The position numbers and the translations under genes are program-made. A stretch of DNA of 64,000 nt from Streptomyces sp. SCUT-3. GTDB taxonomy: Bacteria; Actinomycetota; Actinomycetes; Streptomycetales; Streptomycetaceae. The notes under the pieces are model-generated. The model worked only from the letters and a program-made list of their open reading frames with translations. It was not told where the DNA came from and made no database searches. Position 1 is the first letter of the stretch. Every line of letters starts with the position of its first letter. Of this stretch, positions 50,241-60,430 are shown in pieces. Where the stretch lies: positions 1,186,501 to 1,250,500 of the forward strand of contig NZ_CP046907.1 of assembly GCF_014083985.1 (NCBI RefSeq), written 5' to 3'.

Positions 50241-51128
50241 GTGTCCCCCTCGACCGCCCGCGGCATCGGGTCCCGGACCGCCGCCGCACCCATCTCGTGG
50301 GGGGTGTGCGAGGTGCCCGGCTGGGGGCACCAGCTGTCCGCCCCGCGGGTGCTGTCCGAGATGGCCTCCCTGGGGCTGGCCGCCACCGAGTTCGGCCCCG
50401 AGGGCTTCCTCCCCGCCTGCCCCGACGAGCGGACCGCCGTGCTGGCCGGGCACGGCCTGACCCCGGTCGGCGGCTTCGTACCGGTGGTGCTGCACGACGC
50501 GGAGCGCGACCCGCTGGCCGGGATCGCCGGGGTTCTGGAGGAGTTCGCCCGCAGCGGGGCCGGGACGCTGGTCGTGGCCGCGGCCACCGGGCTGCACGGC
50601 TACGACGCGCGCCCCGTCCTGGGCGGCGACGGCTGGCGCACCCTGCTGGACAACCTGGAGCGGATCGCCGCCGCCGCGTCCCGCCACGGGATGACGGCGG
50701 TGCTGCACCCGCACGTGGGGACGATGGTGGAGAGCGCCCCGGAGGTGGACCGGGTGCTGGAGGGGTCCGGCATCGGGCTGTGCCTGGACACCGGGCACCT
50801 GCTGGCGGGCGGCGCCGACCCGGTGGCGCTGGCCCGCCGGGCCGGCCGCCGCGTCGCGCACGTCCACCTCAAGGACGTCGACGCGGCGGCCGCCGCGGCC
50901 GTCCGCTCCGGCCGCACCGGGTACGCCGAGGCGGTGGCCGCCGGGATGTACCGGCCGCTGGGCGACGGGGACGTCGACGTGCCCGCCATCGTCGAGGCGC
51001 TGGAGGGCGACGGCTACGACGGCTGGTACGTGCTGGAGCAGGACTGCGTGCTGGCCGGCGAACCCGCCCCCGGCGAGGGCCCCGTCCGCGACGTCCGGGC
51101 CTCGGTCTCCTACCTGCTGGAGCTGTAG
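50241..51128 (+). CDS. Xylose-isomerase-like TIM-barrel protein (IolE/IolI-like)
   Basis: This 295-residue protein of the AP-endonuclease/xylose-isomerase-like fold has N-terminal AAPISWGVCEVPGWGHQLSA and MASLGLAATEFGPEGFLP, resembling inosose dehydratase (IolE) and related epimerases; metal-ligand stretches are VLHPHVGTMVES, GLCLDTGHLLAGG and VAHVHLKDVDA, with YVLEQDCVLAG at the end. It starts at GTG 50241 with AAGGAGG upstream. It diverges from the ABC importer (229-base shared region), so it probably acts on the imported sugar or cyclitol. Its last 19 bases overlap the end of the P450 gene on the other strand. Confidence 0.83.
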   Translation: MSPSTARGIGSRTAAAPISWGVCEVPGWGHQLSAPRVLSEMASLGLAATEFGPEGFLPACPDERTAVLAGHGLTPVGGFVPVVLHDAERDPLAGIAGVLEEFARSGAGTLVVAAATGLHGYDARPVLGGDGWRTLLDNLERIAAAASRHGMTAVLHPHVGTMVESAPEVDRVLEGSGIGLCLDTGHLLAGGADPVALARRAGRRVAHVHLKDVDAAAAAAVRSGRTGYAEAVAAGMYRPLGDGDVDVPAIVEALEGDGYDGWYVLEQDCVLAGEPAPGEGPVRDVRASVSYLLEL

Positions 51129-52333
51129 CGCACCGGCAGGTGGTGGGGGCCGCGGATCAGCATGCCCGGCCGCCAGGTCGGTGCGGGCGCGTCGGGGTCC
51201 AGCTCCAGGTCGGGGAAGCGCTCCAGGAGGGAGGCCACCGCGATCCGCCCCTCCAGCCGGGCCAGCGGGGCGCCCAGGCAGTGGTGGATGCCGTGCCCGA
51301 AGGCCAGGTGGCCGGAGGCGTCGCGGCGGATGTCGAACTCGTCCGGCCGGGCGTACTTGGCCGGATCCCGGTCCGCGGAGGCCATGCCGATCAGGACCGG
51401 GGCGCCGGCCGGGAGCACGGTGCCGGCGATCTCCACCGGCTCGGCGGCGAAGCGGATCGTGGCGTTCTCCACCGGCCCGTCGTAGCGGAGCATCTCCTCG
51501 ACCGCGTTGTCCAGCGGGGAGGGGTCGGCGCGCAGCGCGGCGAGCTGCTCGGGATGGGTCAGCAAGGCGTGCATCCCGCCTGCGATCAGGTTGACGGTGG
51601 TCTCGTGGCCGGCCACGAGCAGGAGGAAGGCCATCGCCCGCAGCTCGTCGGCGGTCAGCCGGTCGCCGTCCTCGTCGGTGGCCCGGATCAGGGCGCTCAT
51701 CAGGTCCTCGCCCGGCCGGCTCCGCTTGTCCTCCAGCAGCTGCTGGAGGTAGGCGTTCATCGCGGTGGCGGCCTCGACGGTGCGCTGCGGGTCGCCGGTG
51801 GGGGCGACCAGTTCGTTGGACCACTCGCGGAACGCCTCGCGGTCCAGGAAGGGCACTCCGAGCAGTTCGCAGATGACGGTCATGGGCAGCGGGAAGGCGA
51901 GCGCGTCGACGAGGTCGGCCCGGCCCGCGGGCGCCATGGCGTCGAGCAGCCCGTCGGTGATCCGCTGGACCTGCGGCCGCATGGTCTCCACCCGCCGGGC
52001 GGTGAACTCCTTGGCCACGAGGCGGCGCAGCCGGGTGTGGTGGGGCGGGTCGACGGTGAGCATGTTGGGCCCCAGGTCCGACCGGTTGGTGCCCTCCGCG
52101 GAGGCCGCTGCGGCGAACGCCGCGGAGGCGGCGGACCAGTCCTTGACCAGCCGGGGGTCCAGGAACGCCGCCCGGGCCTCCTCGTGGCCGACGACCAGCC
52201 ACACCCCGACGCCGCCCGGCTGCTCCAGGAGGTGCACCGGTCCGCTCTTCCGCATCCGGGCGTAGAAGGGGTAGGGGTCGGCGACGAACTCCTCGCCCCA
52301 CTGGTCCATCGCGATCACCGACGTGGTGGACAT
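51110..52333 (-). CDS. Cytochrome P450 (CYP107-like)
   Basis: This 407-residue soluble bacterial P450 has I-helix oxygen motif AGHETT (241-246), ExxR as EEMLR (E280-R283) and the heme loop FGHGIHHCLGAPLARLEG with Cys352. The substrate-recognition parts do not show a specific function. No ferredoxin or ferredoxin reductase gene lies next to it, and no biosynthetic cluster surrounds it. Its 3' end overlaps the converging TIM-barrel gene by 19 bases; both stops are clear. ATG 52333 has CGAGGGGGAGC upstream. Confidence 0.93.
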   Translation of the reverse strand: MSTTSVIAMDQWGEEFVADPYPFYARMRKSGPVHLLEQPGGVGVWLVVGHEEARAAFLDPRLVKDWSAASAAFAAAASAEGTNRSDLGPNMLTVDPPHHTRLRRLVAKEFTARRVETMRPQVQRITDGLLDAMAPAGRADLVDALAFPLPMTVICELLGVPFLDREAFREWSNELVAPTGDPQRTVEAATAMNAYLQQLLEDKRSRPGEDLMSALIRATDEDGDRLTADELRAMAFLLLVAGHETTVNLIAGGMHALLTHPEQLAALRADPSPLDNAVEEMLRYDGPVENATIRFAAEPVEIAGTVLPAGAPVLIGMASADRDPAKYARPDEFDIRRDASGHLAFGHGIHHCLGAPLARLEGRIAVASLLERFPDLELDPDAPAPTWRPGMLIRGPHHLPVRYSSSR

Positions 52334-52427
52334 GCTGCTCCCCCTCGGCCGTTCCTGTGCTCGTGCTCCGACGGCACCGACGGTATTCCCGACGGTGCGC
52401 CGGTGCGCGGGGAACGATCGTTTCGCG

Positions 52428-53060
52428 TCATTTCCCGGGCGGCCGGTGCAGGAGGACGCCGAGGAGTTCGGCGACCCGTTTGGCCGCGGTGTCCCGGTCG
52501 CAGCCGGTGAGGGCGGTGTCCAGGGCCAGGGCGGCGGCGCCGGCCGCGGCCCATTCCGGCGCGTTCTCGACGGTGACCCCGCCCGCGGCCACCAGGGGCG
52601 CCCGCGGCACCTCGGCCAGGACGTCCTTGATCCAGCCGGGCCCGAGGGACCCGGCGGGGAAGACCTTGAGCGCGTCGGCCCCCTCCTCCATGGCGCGCAC
52701 CACCTCGGTGGGGGTGGACACCCCGGGCAGCACCGGGACCCCGTAGCGGTGGCCGGTGCGGATGACGTCCGGGGACAGGCCCGGGCAGGACAGGAAGCTC
52801 GCGCCGGCCTCGACCGCGGCGCGGGCGCCCTCCCCGTCCAGGACGGCGCCGGCGCCGACCAGCGCCTCGCCGCCGACCTCGCGGCTGAGCGTGCCGACCA
52901 GCTCCAGTCCGAACGGTGTGGTGAGCGAGATCTCCACGGTGGTCAGTCCGGCGGTCAGCAGCATGTCCGCCACCTCGGTGGCCCGGTCGTAGCTCTCGCC
53001 GCGGACGACGGCGATGACGCGCTGCGCAAGGGCGGCGCGGATGAGTTCCCAGCGGTACAC
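52428..53060 (-). CDS. eda: 2-keto-3-deoxy-6-phosphogluconate aldolase
   Basis: This 210-residue class I aldolase cleaves KDPG (and often 4-hydroxy-2-oxoglutarate) to pyruvate and glyceraldehyde 3-phosphate or glyoxylate. The Schiff-base lysine is K132 in ADALKVFPAGSLGP; Glu43 is in TTVEISLTTPF, and GAGAVLDGEGARAAVEAGA is the phosphate side. It starts at GTG 53060. It stands alone; an Entner-Doudoroff dehydratase gene is not in the window. Its divergent neighbour is the IclR regulator of the glyoxylate-related genes, so the glyoxylate-forming activity is worth keeping in mind. Confidence 0.9.
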   Translation of the reverse strand: MYRWELIRAALAQRVIAVVRGESYDRATEVADMLLTAGLTTVEISLTTPFGLELVGTLSREVGGEALVGAGAVLDGEGARAAVEAGASFLSCPGLSPDVIRTGHRYGVPVLPGVSTPTEVVRAMEEGADALKVFPAGSLGPGWIKDVLAEVPRAPLVAAGGVTVENAPEWAAAGAAALALDTALTGCDRDTAAKRVAELLGVLLHRPPGK

Positions 53061-53307
53061 GACGGTGCCCCCTCCTCGTCCACTCGGGAACCCGTCACGC
53101 TACCGCTCCGCCCTGCCGTCGGACACCGTCCCGGAAGCGGTTGCGCACGGGCCGCCGGAGGAGCGGCCGGGGCCGGCCGGCGGCACGGCCCGCGGCACGG
53201 TGCCCGGCGTTCGCCCCGTGCGTGACGTTCCGTCAGAGGCGCTGCTCGTCAAGGCCGTTCGCCGTCGGCCGGTGCGCCACGGACCGGACGGCCGGTACCC
53301 CATAGAC

Positions 53308-53322
53308 TTCCGCGGGACGGAA
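53308..53322. promoter_or_regulatory. TTCCG-N5-CGGAA dyad in the eda/iclR divergent region
   Basis: This perfect 15-base dyad lies 78 bases before the iclR start, in the 339-base divergent region 53061-53399 that otherwise holds no gene. A variant (TTCCG-N5-CAGAA), also preceded by AC, lies in front of malate synthase at 55416. It is probably the binding site of the IclR protein itself. Confidence 0.6.
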
Positions 53323-53399
53323 CCCGCGGGACGGGGTCCGCGTGCCGGCCGCCCCTGCGGCCGCGCCGGCCGGCCCGCCACGACCAGGAGGATGCGGAC

Positions 53400-54179
53400 G
53401 TGCCGCCAGAACGCCCCGGGGGCGTGCAGTCCCTCGAACGCGCTTTCGACCTGCTGGAGCGGACGGCAGACGCCGGCGGCGAGGTGGGCCTGAGCGAGCT
53501 GGCCGCGAGCAGCGGTCTGCCCCTGCCCACCATCCACCGCCTGATGAGCACCCTGGTCGACCGCGGCTACGTCCGCCGGCAGCCCAACCGGCGCTACGCG
53601 CTCGGCCCCCGGCTGATCCGGCTGGGCGAGAGCGCGAGCCGGCTGCTGGGCGCCTGGGCCCGCCCGCACCTGGCCGAACTGGTCGAGGCCACCGGGGAGA
53701 CCGCCAACATGGCCGTGCTCGACGGCGACGAGGCCGTCTACGTGGCCCAGGTCCCCTCGCGCCACTCGATGCGGATGTTCACCGAAGTGGGGCGGCGGGT
53801 GCTCCCGCACTCCACCGGGGTCGGCAAGGCCCTGCTGTCCACCGTGCCGGACGAGCAGGTGCGCGCCCTGCTCGCCCGCACCGGGATGCCGCCGGCCACC
53901 GACCGGACCATCACCGACCCGGACGCCTTCCTCTCCGAGCTCGCGCGGATCCGGCGGGACGGCTACGCGGTGGACGACAACGAGCAGGAGATCGGGGTGC
54001 GCTGCCTGGCGGTGACCGTGCCCGGCGCCCCCGCCGCCGCGGCGATCTCGGTGTCCGGGCCGGCCGGCCGGGTCACCGAGGCCGCGACCTCCAGGATCGT
54101 GCCCGTGCTGCAGGCGGTCGCCCGCGACCTGTCGTCGGCGCTGAGGGAGGCCGGCGGCGCGGTCAGCCCTTCCCGGTGA
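53400..54179 (+). CDS. IclR-family regulator (AllR-like by context)
   Basis: This 259-residue protein has an IclR winged helix at about 8-70 (VQSLERAFDLLERTADAGGE, LSELAASSGLPLPTIHRLMS, GYVRRQPNRRYALG) and an effector domain (about 75-250) with RHSMRMFTEVGRRVLPHSTG, YAVDDNEQEIGVRCLAVTV and ISVSGPAGRV. It starts at GTG 53400 with AGGAGG upstream. From memory, Streptomyces places an allantoin regulator (AllR) next to a nucleotidyltransferase and malate synthase in this order, with allantoin genes on its other side; those are not here. AllR-type proteins respond to glyoxylate or allantoate, which fits aceB as target. Confidence 0.85.
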   Translation: MPPERPGGVQSLERAFDLLERTADAGGEVGLSELAASSGLPLPTIHRLMSTLVDRGYVRRQPNRRYALGPRLIRLGESASRLLGAWARPHLAELVEATGETANMAVLDGDEAVYVAQVPSRHSMRMFTEVGRRVLPHSTGVGKALLSTVPDEQVRALLARTGMPPATDRTITDPDAFLSELARIRRDGYAVDDNEQEIGVRCLAVTVPGAPAAAAISVSGPAGRVTEAATSRIVPVLQAVARDLSSALREAGGAVSPSR

Positions 54180-54465
54180 TCCGGTCGATCGCCCGCCGGA
54201 CGTCCCCGACCGGGCCGGACAGCGCGCTCACCGAGCCGAGCGCGCCGACGAGCAGCAGCAGGGCGCCGCGCAGCCGGGCGCCGTCCGGCTCCCCGGCCAG
54301 GAGGTGGGCGTCGACCGCGTCCAGCCCCTCCTCCGCCGCCCGCAGGTCCGCCGGGTCGCCCCGGTAGCCTGCCAGTTCGCGGCGCAGCGCCTGCGCGGCC
54401 GCCCGCAGTTCCGCCAGGCGCGGGTCGGCCGGCCGCGGGCCGGCCGACCGCAAGTCGTCCACCAC
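54163..54465 (-). CDS. Small conserved streptomycete protein (possibly DUF5955)
   Basis: This 100-residue protein has no known activity. The conserved part is ADPRLAELRAAAQALRRELA, then DAVDAHLLAGEPDGARLRGA and GALGSVSALSGPVGDVRRAI; it is mostly helical. The start is GTG 54465 with AGGAGG nine bases upstream; the next codon is also GTG. Its last 17 bases overlap the end of iclR on the other strand. I recall the family as DUF5955 from the same neighbourhood in other Streptomyces, but the number is unverified. Confidence 0.65.
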   Translation of the reverse strand: MVDDLRSAGPRPADPRLAELRAAAQALRRELAGYRGDPADLRAAEEGLDAVDAHLLAGEPDGARLRGALLLLVGALGSVSALSGPVGDVRRAIDRITGKG

Positions 54466-54720
54466 GGGTGCACCCCTCCTCGTGCCCCGGCGCGCTCCCC
54501 CGCGCCGGACAGGCGTGATCATTGAACGCGAGAAGCCGCGCGGGCCGCCACCGGAACGGGAAAAGCCCCGGGCGCGGCACGCGGCACGCGGCGCACTGCG
54601 GGTCTCCCGCGAGCCTCGCCCGGGCCTCTCGCGGGCCTCCTGCGGGCCCGTCGGACGGGCGGCGCCGACCGGATCCGGACTTTTCCTCCTGTTTTCCGCC
54701 TCAGGGGGTAGGCGAGCGGC

Positions 54721-55413
54721 ATGGCAGCACACGGCACCGGCGCCGGATCCCGTCCCGGCCCCGTCCCCCTCGGCCCGGGGGACGGCGGCCCGGCGGTCGC
54801 GGGCCTGCTCCTGGCGGCCGGGGGCGGCCGCAGGCTCGGGGGGCGGCCGAAGGCCCTGCTGGAGCACCGGGGGCGGCTGCTGGTCGAGCACGCCGCGGAC
54901 GCACTGGTGGCCGGAGGGTGCCGCCCGGTGCACGTGGTCCTGGGCGCCGGACGCGAGGAGGTGCGGGCGCGCGCCCGCCTGGCGGGGTGCGTGCTGGTCG
55001 ACAACCCGGAGTGGGCCGAGGGCGTGGGCTCCTCCCTCCGGGCGGGCCTGCGCTCGCTGGCCGGCAGCGGCGCGCAGGCGGTCGTGGTGGCCCTGGTGGA
55101 CCAGCCGGGCGTCGGCCCCGAGGCGGTGCGCCGGGTGCGCGGCGCGCACCGCTCCCCGTACGGGCTGGCCGCCGCGTCCTACCGGGGACGGCGCGGGCAC
55201 CCCGTGCTGCTGGGCGCCGGCCACTGGGCGCGGATCGCCTCGGCCGCCTCGGGGGACCGCGGGGCTCGCGACTTCCTCCGGGCCCGCCGGGAGGCGGTGG
55301 TGCCGGTCGACTGCGGCGACGCCGCCGACCCGTCGGACATCGACGTGCCCGCGGACCTGCGCCTCCTCCGGCCCCCTCCGCCGTCCAACGCGCCGCCTGC
55401 CGCAGGACTTTGA
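54721..55413 (+). CDS. MobA-like nucleotidyltransferase
   Basis: This 230-residue NTP-transferase of the MobA/MocA type has the nucleotide loop [20 protein letters not shown] at about residue 22, [17 protein letters not shown], the metal Asp in [14 protein letters not shown], and [17 protein letters not shown] as the late signature. It probably attaches CMP or GMP to a molybdopterin cofactor, as MocA does for xanthine dehydrogenase; that would fit purine/allantoin metabolism near the IclR gene, but no molybdoenzyme gene is in the window. Its stop lies within bases of the operator in front of aceB. Confidence 0.82.
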   Translation: MAAHGTGAGSRPGPVPLGPGDGGPAVAGLLLAAGGGRRLGGRPKALLEHRGRLLVEHAADALVAGGCRPVHVVLGAGREEVRARARLAGCVLVDNPEWAEGVGSSLRAGLRSLAGSGAQAVVVALVDQPGVGPEAVRRVRGAHRSPYGLAAASYRGRRGHPVLLGAGHWARIASAASGDRGARDFLRARREAVVPVDCGDAADPSDIDVPADLRLLRPPPPSNAPPAAGL

Positions 55414-55415
55414 AC

Positions 55416-55430
55416 TTCCGCCATACAGAA
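55416..55430. promoter_or_regulatory. TTCCGCCATACAGAA dyad upstream of malate synthase
   Basis: The form is TTCCG-N5-CAGAA, one mismatch from the perfect dyad at 53308. It begins three bases after the nucleotidyltransferase stop and lies 43 bases before the aceB start in an AT-richer stretch (AAAATAT follows). It is the likely operator for the IclR protein; AllR sites in other Streptomyces look similar as far as I remember. Confidence 0.6.
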
Positions 55431-55472
55431 AATATCCTCCACGAACCAGAAGCGCAGACAGGAGTGAGCTCG

Positions 55473-57086
<1,614 letters not shown>

Positions 57087-57104
57087 GCCGCGGGGCCCCC
57101 GGGC

Positions 57105-58010
57105 TCAGGCCGCCGCCGGGCGCAGCGCGAGGACGGCGACGTCGTCGCAGGCCATGACGCCCGGGGCGGAGAGCGTCCGCGCCAGGGCCCCCACCAGCTC
57201 CTCCGGAGGGCGCCCGGCGTGCGCGCGGGCCGCGGCCACGACGGGGCCCTCTCCCAGCCGGCCGCCCTCGCACTGGGCGTCGAGCAGGCCGTCGGTGTAG
57301 CACAGCAGCAGGTCGCCCTCCTCCAGCACGCTGCCCGCGGTGCCGAACTCGGCCCCCGGCAGGATCCCGGCCAGCGGGCCCGTCGGGTACAGCCGCTCCA
57401 GCCGGCCGTCGGACCGCACCACGAGGGCCGGCAGGTGCCCGGCGTTGGCCAGGCGGACGGTGAGCCGGCAGCCGGGGCCCTCGCCGATCTCGGCCACTCC
57501 GTGCAGTGCGCTGCAGAAGACCGGGTCCATGGAGGGCGAGGCCCCCGCGAGCGCCGTGTTGAGCCGGCCGAGCACCTCGCCAGGCGGCAGGCCCCGGCCC
57601 GCCTCGCGGCGCACGAGGGCCGACGCCTCCTCCGCGGCGGCCGCCGCCTGGAGGCCCTTGCCCACCGAGTCGCCCAGGGTGAACCTCACCCGCCGGCCGT
57701 CGGCGCCGCCCCCGCAGGGCCACAGGTCGAGGAAGTCGCCTCCCCGGCGCGCGGCGCCGACGGGGCGGTAGAGCCGCGCCGATTCGACGCCGGCGACGGC
57801 CGGCGGACAGGAAGTGGGGTGGATGGGGCTTCTCCTTCGCGCGGAACGAGACGGCTCGGCACGGCCGGAGAACGCGAAGGAGCGTTCCGGTATGGCGGGC
57901 GGAGTCCGGGCCCACCGGAGACGACCACTCAACAGAGCCTCCCGCGGCGGAGGACGACCGGCCGTCGTCCGAGCGGGGCACGGGGGCTCGCACCGAGTTT
58001 CGTCACGCAC
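57105..58010 (-). CDS. SpoIIE/PP2C-type serine phosphatase, start uncertain
   Basis: The C-terminal 228 residues (57788 down to 57105) are a PPM/SpoIIE phosphatase domain: RLYRPVGAARRGGDFLDLWP, FTLGDSVGKGLQAA, RLANAGHLPALVVRS, EEGDLLLCYTDGLLDAQ and MACDDVAVLAL with the metal-binding aspartates. Such proteins dephosphorylate anti-anti-sigma factors. Upstream of the domain the frame is open to 58067 but has no family similarity, no Shine-Dalgarno and few start codons; GTG 58010 is taken only as a placeholder. The gene may have lost its 5' sensor part. It converges with aceB at 18 bases. Confidence 0.72.
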   Translation of the reverse strand: MRDETRCEPPCPARTTAGRPPPREALLSGRLRWARTPPAIPERSFAFSGRAEPSRSARRRSPIHPTSCPPAVAGVESARLYRPVGAARRGGDFLDLWPCGGGADGRRVRFTLGDSVGKGLQAAAAAEEASALVRREAGRGLPPGEVLGRLNTALAGASPSMDPVFCSALHGVAEIGEGPGCRLTVRLANAGHLPALVVRSDGRLERLYPTGPLAGILPGAEFGTAGSVLEEGDLLLCYTDGLLDAQCEGGRLGEGPVVAAARAHAGRPPEELVGALARTLSAPGVMACDDVAVLALRPAAA

Positions 58011-58160
58011 TGTATGTGTTCGGACACGGCTCGCGCAAGAAGTGATCCCCTTTCGGTACGGGCGCACGCGCCCCGGCGCACACCCCCTGGAACGCGCCCC
58101 GCCCCGGCCGTCCGGCCTGGCGGCCCCGGCGGACGGGCGGCCGGGGCGACCCGGAGGGGG

Positions 58161-58814
58161 CTACGGCCAGATGTGCTCCCTGGTCCAGCCGTCGGCACCG
58201 TGCCGGTAGCGGACCCTGGTGTGGAGGCGGTCCGGGGAGGCCTCCCACAGCTCCACCTCCGTCGGCCTGACGCCGTACAGGGTCCAGGCGGGAGGGCAGG
58301 GGACCTCGCCGGGGTGGGCCGCGGAGACGCGCCGGTACTCCTCCACGACCTCGGCCCGGCCCGCCGCCGGCCCCGTGCGGTGCAGGTGGGCACAGAGCCG
58401 CGAACCGCGGCCCCGCTCGGCGAAGTCCCGCTCGGACAGGGCGCGCCCCGCGTCCGCCGCCCGGCCCGTGATGCGCACCTGCCGGGCCACTGCCGGCCAG
58501 TGGAACTGCAGGGCGACCCGCGGGTTCCGGGCGATCTCCAGCCCCTTGCGGCTGTCGGACCGCGTCGCGAAGAACACCTGCCCGTCGTCGATGTCCTTGC
58601 AGATCAGCACGCGGCTGGACGGGGTGCCGTCGTCCGCGACGGTGCACAGGGTCATCGCGTGGGGCTCCGGCTGGCCGGCGGCGGCAGCGGCGAGGAGCCA
58701 CTCCCCGACGGCCCGCAGCGGGTTCTCCGGGAGGTCCTCGGCACGGAACCCGGGAGGATCGAGGCCCTCGAACACCGGGAAGTCCCTCAAACGGCTTCGC
58801 ATCGTCTCGCTCAC
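58161..58814 (-). CDS. Pyridoxamine 5'-phosphate oxidase-family flavoprotein
   Basis: This 217-residue FMN split-barrel enzyme resembles PdxH/PhzG. FMN-binding parts: HAMTLCTVADDGTPSSRVLI, FFATRSDSRKGLEIARNPRV and ALQFHWPAVARQVRITGRA; the C-terminal dimer region carries VELWEASPDRLHTRVRYRH and ends WTREHIWP, as in PdxH. It most likely oxidises pyridoxamine or pyridoxine phosphate to pyridoxal phosphate. The N-terminus (FPVFEGLDPPGFRAEDLPEN) differs from standard PdxH, so a second substrate cannot be excluded. GTG 58814 is chosen for length; ATG 58802 is possible. Confidence 0.82.
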   Translation of the reverse strand: MSETMRSRLRDFPVFEGLDPPGFRAEDLPENPLRAVGEWLLAAAAAGQPEPHAMTLCTVADDGTPSSRVLICKDIDDGQVFFATRSDSRKGLEIARNPRVALQFHWPAVARQVRITGRAADAGRALSERDFAERGRGSRLCAHLHRTGPAAGRAEVVEEYRRVSAAHPGEVPCPPAWTLYGVRPTEVELWEASPDRLHTRVRYRHGADGWTREHIWP

Positions 58815-59060
58815 CGGCGGCACACTACCCACCGGAAGACCGCCCGGGGCGGGGAACGACCGCAACCCCGCTCGGCCGCTCGGCCGCTCGGCCCACGGTC
58901 CCGCCGTGCGGGGATGATTTTCCGGCCTCCCGCGCACCGGGGAGGGAGGTCCGGGGGACGGTGTCCGGTGGTTCGGTGCCCCACCGTTCGCGGACTCCGC
59001 GGGAGGGGCGGGCGGCGGCACCCTCCGCCCCCTTCCCCTCCCCGTACCCGGAGAACCCGT

Positions 59061-60365
59061 ATGAGACTTCCAGCCCTGCGACGACTGCCCGGCGCGGTGC
59101 TCGCGCTGGCCGTGCTCGCCCCCCTCGCGGCAGGGGCCGCCTTCACCGCCGCCGACGCACCGGCCGCCGCCGCACCGGCCGTCCAGCCGGATCCCGCCCC
59201 GGTCCCCATGACCACCGCCGGCACCGGCGACTTCCGGCTGCGCTGGCGGAACGACGACCGCCGCGAGGCCGCCGCCCTGAGGCGAGCCGTCAACGGGAGC
59301 GACGACCGGGTCCGCCTGGGGACCCTGCTGGACACCCAGCAGGGCCGCAGGCAGGCCAGGCACAAGTGCACCCAGGCCACGCGGTCGGGCAGCGTCCTCC
59401 ACGGCTTCAACCGCACCTCCACCGACTGGTGGTGCCTGCCCCGGTCGAACGCCGCCTCCACGGACTGGACCCCGCAGGGCATCAGCAGCACCGAGGACTC
59501 CCAGCAGCAGGGCACCGTGGACGGACGCAAGGCGTTCGTCTTCTCCTGGCACTCGGGCGGTGTCGGCCAGTCGGGGCTGGGCACCCGCCTGAGCTTCCTC
59601 GACCCCAGGAACGGCCGGTACATGCACGTGCTGCTCGTCGAGCCCCGCCCCGACGGCAACGGCCGCATGTCCTACACCAACCTGACCACGCACGCGGGCG
59701 GCGTCGCCTGGTACCTCAACTACCTCTTCGTCGCCGACACCCGCGGCGGACTGCACGTCTTCGACATGCACTACCTGCTCGACCTGGCGAACAGCCCCGC
59801 CGGGAGCACCCAGCCGACGGACCGGGTCGGCCGGTACGGGAACACGTACTACGCGCGCGGCTACTCCTTCGCCCTGCCCAGGATCGGCACCTGGGCCAAC
59901 CAGGGCGACGCGCTCTACGACTTCGCCTCCGTGGACCGCTCCTCCCCCGACCCCGAGATCCTGACCGGGGAGTGGTGCAACCTCTCCAGGCCGAACGCCT
60001 CCTGCCGCGTCGGCCGGGTCGCGCGCTGGAGGGCGAGCGACCTGACGGACTTCGTCGGCACCGACCCCTTCTCCGGCACGGCCCGGGCACGCAGCGCCTA
60101 CCACCTGCCCACCCCGTACACCCAGGGAGCCGTCTCCTGGAACGGCTGCTACAACACCGACAAGGGCGGTGCGGGGAGCAGGCCGCTCCTGATCACCACC
60201 AGGCCGGGCCGGACCGCCCTGCGGACCCAGCGCGGCGCACTCGGGCTCCAGGACCTCACCCTGTACCGGTCGACCAACAGGCTGTGGACCGTCACCGAGC
60301 ACCCCGACACCGACAACCGGGTGCGGCGGGTGCTGTACGGGGTGCCCAGGCCCTCCTGCCCGTAG
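59061..60365 (+). CDS. Secreted six-cysteine protein of unknown function
   Basis: This 434-residue exported protein has a Sec signal peptide (residues 1 to about 28, RLPALRRLPGAVLALAVLAP) followed by an Ala/Pro-rich linker. The mature part contains six cysteines (HKCTQ, WWCLP, EWCNL, ASCRV, NGCYN, PSCP) that could form three disulfides, and many aromatic residues. Repeated strands (FVFSWHSGGVG, YMHVLLVEPRPDG, GVAWYLNYLFVADTRGGLHV) suggest a beta-propeller. I do not know a named family. GAGAACCC lies upstream of ATG 59061. A strong hairpin follows it, so the toxin gene downstream is separate. Confidence 0.75.
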   Translation: MRLPALRRLPGAVLALAVLAPLAAGAAFTAADAPAAAAPAVQPDPAPVPMTTAGTGDFRLRWRNDDRREAAALRRAVNGSDDRVRLGTLLDTQQGRRQARHKCTQATRSGSVLHGFNRTSTDWWCLPRSNAASTDWTPQGISSTEDSQQQGTVDGRKAFVFSWHSGGVGQSGLGTRLSFLDPRNGRYMHVLLVEPRPDGNGRMSYTNLTTHAGGVAWYLNYLFVADTRGGLHVFDMHYLLDLANSPAGSTQPTDRVGRYGNTYYARGYSFALPRIGTWANQGDALYDFASVDRSSPDPEILTGEWCNLSRPNASCRVGRVARWRASDLTDFVGTDPFSGTARARSAYHLPTPYTQGAVSWNGCYNTDKGGAGSRPLLITTRPGRTALRTQRGALGLQDLTLYRSTNRLWTVTEHPDTDNRVRRVLYGVPRPSCP

Positions 60366-60396
60366 ACGGCCCGCTCCCCCGCCCCCGTGCGGCCCC

Positions 60397-60430
60397 ACGG
60401 CGCCCCCGCTCAAGCGCGCGGGGGCGCCGT
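60397..60430 (+). terminator. 13-bp perfect hairpin after the secreted protein gene
   Basis: Arm 60397-60409 pairs perfectly with 60418-60430 around an eight-base loop. Confidence 0.82.

Noticed and set aside
47928..52301. A 1457-codon open frame on the minus strand spanning several genes
   Set aside because: Only its last 359 codons (the permease) are real. The remainder is the out-of-frame complement of other genes, kept open by GC-rich codon structure.
57929..58393. Small minus-strand frame starting VSEHIQCVTKLG upstream of the phosphatase
   Set aside because: About 32 codons, no ribosome binding site and no recognised family; not enough to call a gene.
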